From: Lineus longissimus
Taxonomy: Eukaryota > Nemertea > Pilidiophora > Heteronemertea > Lineidae
DNA: 64,000 bases
NCBI RefSeq assembly: GCF_910592395.1
Contig: NC_088310.1
Coordinates: 14,517,501 to 14,581,500 of the forward strand
Direction of reading: 5' to 3'
This document shows, piece after piece, positions 58,101 through 64,000 of this stretch; within the stretch, counting starts at the first letter, position 1; every line of letters starts with the position of its first letter. The position numbers and the translations under genes are program-made. Under the pieces are notes generated by a model. The model was not told the origin of the DNA, searched no databases, and saw only the letters and a list, made by a program, of their open reading frames with translations.

Positions 58101-58704
58101 CGCCCTCCTTCTCCGTAAAACTTCCTGACATGGTGTGAAGTGGGAGGGCGCACAATGGGAACCGCACTGCCGCGATGTTAATAGTTTCTATTTATAGAAT
58201 TCAGCGGCAGAGATTTTAAGCACGGAAAAAGTAGATTAACTTGGCTAATCTCAATGGATTTTACCCAGGAATGTTTTCAAGGCGAGAGAAACATCTGATT
58301 TAAGTACTGCGCTTATTAGATTTCATGTTCATGCCGAAGATTGGCCTTAAACGTGGATGAAAAGAGTGCATTATCGAGTGTTGGAGAGGTCACGTGATTG
58401 GACGAGAAACCTGAGCGAAAACAATACTGACTCCAGCTCCCAGAGGAAGGAGCTGGAGTTATAATTATAGGTGGTGTATCTTTACTGCGCATTCAGTTTG
58501 ACCCGTCTTAAACCGAATTGAATGCACATTCGGCCAAGTGTGACGCGACCGGCTTGAAAGCGATTGAGCCAAACCGTTTTCCGGAGGGTGCTCTATGGAA
58601 AACGGTTTTAAATCGCCTTCAGCTTGAACATAGTATTAAAGAAACCGAAAGGTATTTGCCAGCCAAGAATTGGTTTCAATATTTATCAGGCACACAACTT
58701 CATT
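55141..58704. other. Intronic DNA, no gene seen
   Basis: No coding signal. Small perfect stem-loops at 56402-56433 (AGACCATATCCAC / GTGGATATGGTCT) and 58431-58458 (CTCCAGCTCC / GGAGCTGGAG), and loosely repeated 'gacgggaccggc' words at 56550-56715. Confidence 0.45.
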
Positions 58705-59849
58705 AGCTCACCTCTTAGTAGAGGTGAGCTTATCCCATACCGTGGCGTCCATCGTCCGTCGTCCGTCGTCGTCGTCGTCGTCCGTCGTCGTCGTCCGTCG
58801 TCGTCGTCGTCCGTCGTCCGTTAGCAGGGCACGTTTCGTAACTGTTAGAGCTATTGAGTTGAAACTTGGTACACATGTACCCTTATGTAATGACACCTTG
58901 GAGACCAAGTTTCGGTCAGATTCGTTTCATGGTTTGGCCACCAGGGGGCCAAACGTTAAAAGTGAAAATATGCAATATATCCCTTAATAGTAGTCGGGAA
59001 AATTTGAAAAAAATATGGAAGGTACTTCTAGCAAAGGTGCATCATATATCCTCCGGGTTTTTGATTTGACCTCCTTTTCAAGGTCACAGGGGTCAAATGG
59101 TGTAAATTGGCCGTTAGGATGTAACGATGGCACGTTTCTAAACTGCAATGACTATTGATACCAAATTTGGTACACATTTACCCCTTAGTCAGGTGATCTC
59201 AGAGACCAAAGTTTGGTCCAATATGATTCACCACTTGACCACCAGGGGGCAAAATCAAAAAACCTTAAAAATGTGATTATTCCTTAACTTCTTGCCCGAT
59301 TGCCACCAATTTGATATCATGGGTATATCTAACCACCATACAGTATATGTCACACAGGTTTTTAATTTGACCTTCTTGTCAAGGTCACAGAGGTCAAATG
59401 GCATAAATTCGCCGTCAGGCCGTAACTATGGCACGTTTCTTAACTGCAATGACTATTGATCACAAATTAAGTACACATGTACCCCTTGGTCAGGTGATCT
59501 CAGGTACCGAAGTTTGGTGCGATCTGATTTGCCGTTTGGCCTCCAGGGAGGGGGCCAAATCCTAAATTCTTCAAAATGCCATTATTCCTAGTAATGACTT
59601 GCCCGATTGGCACCAATTTTATATCATAGGTACATCTAATTCTAACAACCATTCAATGTGTCACCCGGGTCTTCTTTGATTTGACCTACTTTTCAAGGTC
59701 ACAGAGGTCGAATGTACTGTAAATTGGCCATTTTGGGGAAATTGTAATTGCTTGGACCTACATCAAACCTAACACTACATGACACAATACCATGCTCTTT
59801 ATCCATCTTTCCTCCACATGAGGTGAGCACAATGGCCCTGGCCATTTCA
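58705..59849 (-). mobile_element. Helentron-like monomer-array element (family 1), copy 3
   Basis: Inverse of 1514-2628 with both ends intact: AGCTCACCTCT-TAGT-AGAGGTGAGC at the left, CGTC microsatellite (58748-58820), three monomers, and GGCCCTGGCCATTTCA at the right. CTCF-like cores at about 58936, 59237 and 59540. 1145 bp. Confidence 0.8.
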
Positions 59850-59939
59850 TTTTTGTAATGTCAACCTGCTGCAACCCCTCAATTTTGGCATAAAATACAT
59901 ATCTATATATTCATCAACATTGCTGAAATAGTTCCCTTA

Positions 59940-60766
59940 AGGCCTGTGTACACTGGACCAATTTTAGGATACAAGTGGACACAACACAAGTGGATACACA
60001 ATGTTTCCAAAAATGTCAATAGGGTATACAGGGTAAATATTTTCTCGACACAAGTCGCCACATTTGTGTCCACTTGTTGCAGATAAATTAGAATGCAATT
60101 ATTTGGACACATGTTTCCAAATGTATCCAAGTTCTGACCAATCAGAAATCAGCTTCTAGTCAGCTGATCTACCTGTAGTTATGTGACTTGGACAAGATTG
60201 CAGCCACCATGGATTGGAGACTAAGTACAATAGAAGAGCTCATAAAGGTTTGTGAGGGTTGTCCCTGTTTATGTCCCTGTTAAAATTAGATAAGGACAAG
60301 AACCTGAAGAAAGGTGACAACGACTCAGTAGGATTGCCAGAAATTGGACGGTCAACTATTAAGAAACCATTGCCAGGAAAAAGAACAAGTAAGAAAAGGA
60401 AACTCGAGGACAGGGATAATAATCTTCTGGAGAGAGCCGCAGTGGCCATTGAAAAGGCTACCAGGGATGAAGAAGAAAATGTCCCAAGTAATAATGGGGA
60501 CGATATCTTTGGCCAATATGTTACATCTGAGTTGAAGACTGTAACAGATGAAAGGATTAAAAAAAAACCACAACAAATTTTTTCCTCTTTGTAGGAGCCA
60601 CTTTTCTTCAGGAAATATGTGTTTCCACTCATTTTCTGGACACATCTAGCAACAAGTATCCAAACTTGTTATCTAGTGTATACAAGGCCTAATTTTTTGT
60701 GTCTGGTTGTGTCCACTTGTGTTGTGTCCTGTTGTTTCCTGAAATGTTGACAGTGTACACAGAGCT
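59940..60766 (+). mobile_element. PIF/Harbinger element
   Basis: Inverted repeats AGGCCTGTGTACACTG and CAGTGTACACAGAGCT (two mismatches), flanked by TTA on both sides (59937-59939, 60767-60769). Sub-terminal GTGGACACAACACAAGTGG repeats lie near both ends. Contains a MADF/BESS-like gene remnant. 827 bp, internally deleted. Confidence 0.85.
60209..60594 (+). pseudogene. MADF/BESS-like protein remnant
   Basis: ATG at 60209 in a strong context (gccaccATGG) opens MDWRLSTIEELIK, then the frame is lost at GTTTGT (60248). A downstream frame (60259-60594) has a basic KKRKLE segment and DDIFGQYVTSELKTV, like the BESS-type C-terminus of MADF/Myb proteins that accompany Harbinger transposases. The DNA-binding middle is deleted. 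It lies within the TTA-flanked element. Confidence 0.55.
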
Positions 60767-60960
60767 TTAGTTTTCGTCAATTCAAACCACGCAACAACTG
60801 CTGAGATGGTCCCATGAGATAATAAACTAAATTCTATTGACTCTTGAGAAAATCACCAGTCTGCAGACCAAGATCAGCATGATTTTCTGCCTGCTGCCAT
60901 ATTGTGTACATGTACATACTAAATGGAAAGCCATTGAAATAGGGAAGTATGAAAACCTAC

Positions 60961-61059
60961 CAGTGTTGGGACGGTGAATATCTGCACGGACTCAGAGACC
61001 ACACAAACAGAATGGTCATGATCATCTTGTATGAAGTCTTTGATTAATCTTGGATAAAG
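60961..61059 (-). CDS. UBR1/UBR2: UBR1/UBR2-type E3 ubiquitin ligase, exon a
   Basis: 99 bp, phase 0 at both ends, between atttttcacag and GTAGGT. The 33 codons include YPRLIKDFIQDDHDHSV and VQIFTVPTL; vertebrate UBR2 has QRDFIDDDHERSV...VQFFTAPTL here. This is the most N-terminal exon in the window. The exon before it would lie beyond 64000, so that intron exceeds 2.9 kb. Confidence 0.88.
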
Positions 61060-61407
61060 CTGTGAAAAATATAGACAGAAGAAAGGTGATTAAAACTAAT
61101 ACCAATGCTCAACGTATAGATATTTGATGGTTAGGAATTCATCCTGGTTGAGAAACATGCTACATGTTTGGTATGTAGGTCAAACCAAAGTTGGTATGAT
61201 ATGTGATGTATCATTGCTTGGAGTACCTACCATTGAAAATATCATCGAAAACAAGTCACTAATAAGCGACATATTGCACTTTTTACCTTTTTTACTTTTA
61301 GCCACCTGCTGGCCAAGTGGAAAATAAGATCGGATCAAAATTCGGTATCAAGAGGTTACATGACGTAGGGAGTCATGTGTACCAAAGTTCATAGCTTTAG
61401 CCGTTAA

Positions 61408-61799
61408 CTCTTTCAGTGCCAAAGATCATACATGTATGACCTAAATTTTTAAGGTACATGTATTCTGGTTCCTCCGGACGACACCAGACGTCCCCAGCTA
61501 CTCAAATGTGTTTTATATGGTTTCTCTGGCCTGGCGCGTCCAAATTGAATAATTTTTTTGACTGAGAGGGTGGGATGGGTTCTGCCACCCCTCATTTTAG
61601 GTGAAAAATTGTAAAAATCAGCCAAAAATACCACTCCCTTGAAGTAAATTTTCAAATAATCCCAATATGCCCCAATTCATTATTACTGTTTTTTTTAAAC
61701 TGGGGGTCAAGTCGAAGGTTCTGAAGAAATTTGAAGTCTGAATCTCAATAATTTTTGTTTAGGTTGGTGAAAATACCTAAATCCCGGGCACTGAAAGAG
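61408..61799. mobile_element. TTAA-flanked MITE (piggyBac-type)
   Basis: Inverted repeats CTCTTTCAGTGCC and GGCACTGAAAGAG, flanked by TTAA (61404-61407, 61800-61803). The uninterrupted monomer has ggTTAAgaaacgtg at this place, so the borders are certain. 392 bp, non-coding. Confidence 0.85.
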
Positions 61800-61934
61800 T
61801 TAAGAAATGTGCAATAGTTACACTCAAACGGATAACTTATGCCATTTGACCTATGTGACCTTGAAAATTAGGTCAAATCAATAGGATATCTGATGTATCC
61901 TTGCAAGGAGAACCTACCATCAAAATGTTATTAA

Positions 61935-63558
61935 TGAAACGGCCAGGGGCCATTGTGCTCACCGTATAGATATTTGGTGCATTGGAATTCATTCAGGTTA
62001 AGAAACATTGTACATGTATAGTATATAGGTCAAAGCAAAGTCGGTATGACATGTGATGTATCGTTCCTTGAAGTAAGTACCATAAGAATATCATCAAAAA
62101 CAAGTCACTAATAAACGAGATATTGCACTTTTTACCTATTTTAGTTTTGGCCTCCTGGTGGCCAAGTTCACTACCAGATCATATCAAAATTCAGTGTCCG
62201 AGGTTACATGACGTAGGGAGTCATGTGTACCAAATTTCAAGTTCATAGCTTTAGTGGTTAAGAAACGTGCCATAGTTACACTCAAACGACCAATTGACAC
62301 CATTTGACCTCTGTAACCTTAAAAGCAGGTCAAATCAAAAACTCATATGATATGTGATGTATCCTTGCTAGGAGAACCTACCATACAAATGTTATTGAAA
62401 ACGAATCACTAATAAGCGAGATATCACACTTTCTAGGTTTTCACTTTTGGCCCCCTGCTGGCCAAGTCGAGAATCAAACCGGACTGAAACTCAGGGTCAG
62501 ATGACAGCTGACCTAGTGGGTCCTTTGTACAAAGTCTCAAGTTCATAGCCTTAAGGGTTAACAAACGTGCAACAGTTACTTTAAATGGCCAATTTACGCC
62601 ATTCGACCTCTGCGACCTTGAAAAGTATGTCAAATCAAAAACCCGTATCATATGTGATATATCCATGCTAAGAGTATCTACCATAACATTTTTACCAAAA
62701 ATTAATCAGTAATAAGCGAGATATTGCACTATTCAAATTTCTTGTATGGCCCCCCTGGTGGCCAAGTTGAGTATCAGACCAGACCGAAAATCAGTGCCAC
62801 AGGTCATCTGACCTAGGGAGTCATGAGTACCAAGTTTAAAGTTCATAGCTTTAGTGGTTAAGATATGTGCCATAGTTACACACAAGCGGCCAATTCACAC
62901 CATTTGACCTCTGTGACCTTGAAAATAAGGTCAAATCAAAAACCCATCAGATATGTGATGTATCCTTGCTCTGAGTACCTACCATAAAAATAAAATTGAA
63001 AATAAGTCACTATTAAGCGAGATATTGCACTTTTTACTTTTTTTTAGTTTTGGCCCCCTGGTGGCCAAGTCGAGAATCAGATCAGCCTGAAATTCGGTGT
63101 CAGAGGTTAAATGATGTAGGGAGTCATGTGTACCAAATTTCAAGTTCATAACTTTATTGGTTAAGAAATGTGTCACAGTTACACTCAAACGGCAAATTAA
63201 CGCCATTTGACCTCTGTGATCTTGAAAAGAAGGTCAAATTAAAAACACGTACGATATGTGATATATCCTTGCTAGGAGAACCTACCATAAAAATTTCATC
63301 AAAAACAAATCACTAATAAGTGAGATATCACACTATTTATGTTTTCAGTTTTGGGGCCCTAGTGGCCAAGTAAAGAATCAGACCGGAACAGAATTCAGTG
63401 TCATAGGTCATCTGACCTAGGGGGTCATTCATACAAAGTTTGGAGTCCATAGCCCTAGAGGTTAAGAAACGTGCCACTGTTTTAGAAATAGGATATGACA
63501 ACGACGGACGACGGACGACGGACACTGCGGTGTTGCATAGACTCCCCTACGGTGAGCC
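61935..63558 (+). mobile_element. Helentron-like monomer-array element (family 2), five monomers
   Basis: Left TGAAACGGCCAGGGGCC with GCTCACCGTAT, right cccctacGGTGAGCC then an A-run. CTCF-like cores at 62149, 62449, 62748, 63052 and 63353 (period 299-304 bp), half-site clusters about 160 bp after each. GACGACGG tract at about 63500-63525. 1624 bp. Confidence 0.8.
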
Positions 63559-64000
63559 AAAACCGAGTCACTCATAAAAGAGATACCACACTGTTTAGGT
63601 ATCCACTTCTGGCCCCCTTGTGGCCAAGTCAAGAATCAGATCAGACTGAAATTTGGTGTCAAAGGTAACATGACACAGGAAGTCATGTGAACTAAATTTC
63701 AAGTTCATAGATTAAGCGGTTAAGAAACATGCCATAGTTACACTCAAATGGCCAATTTACGCCATGTGACCTCTGTGACCTTGAAAATGATATCAAATCA
63801 AAAACCCATAGGATATGTGATGTATCCTTGTTAGGAGCACCTACCATAAAAACATCATGGAAAACAATTCCCTAATAAGCGATATATTGAGCTTTTTCAT
63901 TTTTTACTTTTGGCCCAAGGATGGCCAATCAGATCAGACCGAATTTCGGTGTCAGCGGTTATATGATGCAGGGAGTCATGTGCATCCAATTTCATAGCTT

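Larger units (their letters stand above)
61085..64000 (+). repeat. Monomer array, outer copy split by two insertions
   Basis: Monomer sequence runs 61085-61407, resumes 61800-61934, and resumes again 63559-64000 (window end). Interruptions: a TTAA-flanked MITE (61408-61799) and a complete element of the same kind (61935-63558). Joining the flanks of the latter reproduces the normal monomer sequence (ttattgaaaacgaatcacta type), again without a target duplication. Confidence 0.7.

Overview
The window reads as intronic DNA of a large, repeat-rich animal genome, probably a marine invertebrate; the species cannot be fixed from the sequence. The only host gene I can support with confidence is a UBR1/UBR2-type N-recognin ubiquitin ligase on the minus strand. 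Four short exons (60961-61059, 49318-49399, 42753-42831, 16830-16935) have proper AG/GT borders. Their codon phases match across every junction, and together they give one contiguous stretch of the protein. The introns between them are 11.6, 6.5 and 25.8 kb, and the next one runs off the left edge (>16.8 kb). Everything else lies inside these introns.

Transposable elements dominate. The commonest share one architecture, present in several sequence families: a GGCC stem-loop at one end followed by a short inverted repeat (for example GCTCACC), and at the other end the partner repeat (GGTGAGC) at or near the terminus, often preceded by a GACG or GGAT microsatellite. At 10959-13182 an empty paralogous site at about 35995 shows insertion into an A-run (T-run on the other strand) without target duplication. 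This matches Helentron/HINE (DINE-1-like) rolling-circle elements, although no Rep/helicase gene is present. Strand '+' for these elements means GGCC stem-loop at the left; the usual Helentron orientation is the reverse. Many carry tandem ~300 bp monomers, each with a CTCF-like core (GGCCACCAGGGGGCC) and, about 160 bp away, a cluster of nuclear-receptor half sites (AGGTCA).

Region by region: 1-4.5 kb holds a broken THAP-domain gene (+) facing a broken P2X7-C-terminal-domain gene (-). 5.2-6.3 kb is a TA-flanked element. 8.5-14.5, 21.2-37.3 and 43.8-49.0 kb are three copies of one larger Helentron-like element (called R here), each interrupted by a different insertion. In copy 2 the nesting is deepest: R contains a Tx1/L1-type LINE with a 15 bp target duplication (22904-35925); the LINE contains a TA-flanked element (23972-30061); that contains a Ty3/Gypsy LTR retrotransposon (24347-29874); and that contains two PIF/Harbinger-related pieces. 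Copy 3 is split by a Tigger/pogo transposon with 30 bp perfect inverted repeats. 52.3-54.1 kb is a degraded piggyBac transposase. 58.7-64 kb holds more monomer-array elements, a PIF/Harbinger element with a MADF/BESS-like gene remnant, and a TTAA-flanked MITE.

All transposase and retroelement genes are broken, so the landscape is a fossil record of successive waves of insertion. No rRNA gene, intact tRNA gene, CRISPR array or bacterial-type feature was seen.
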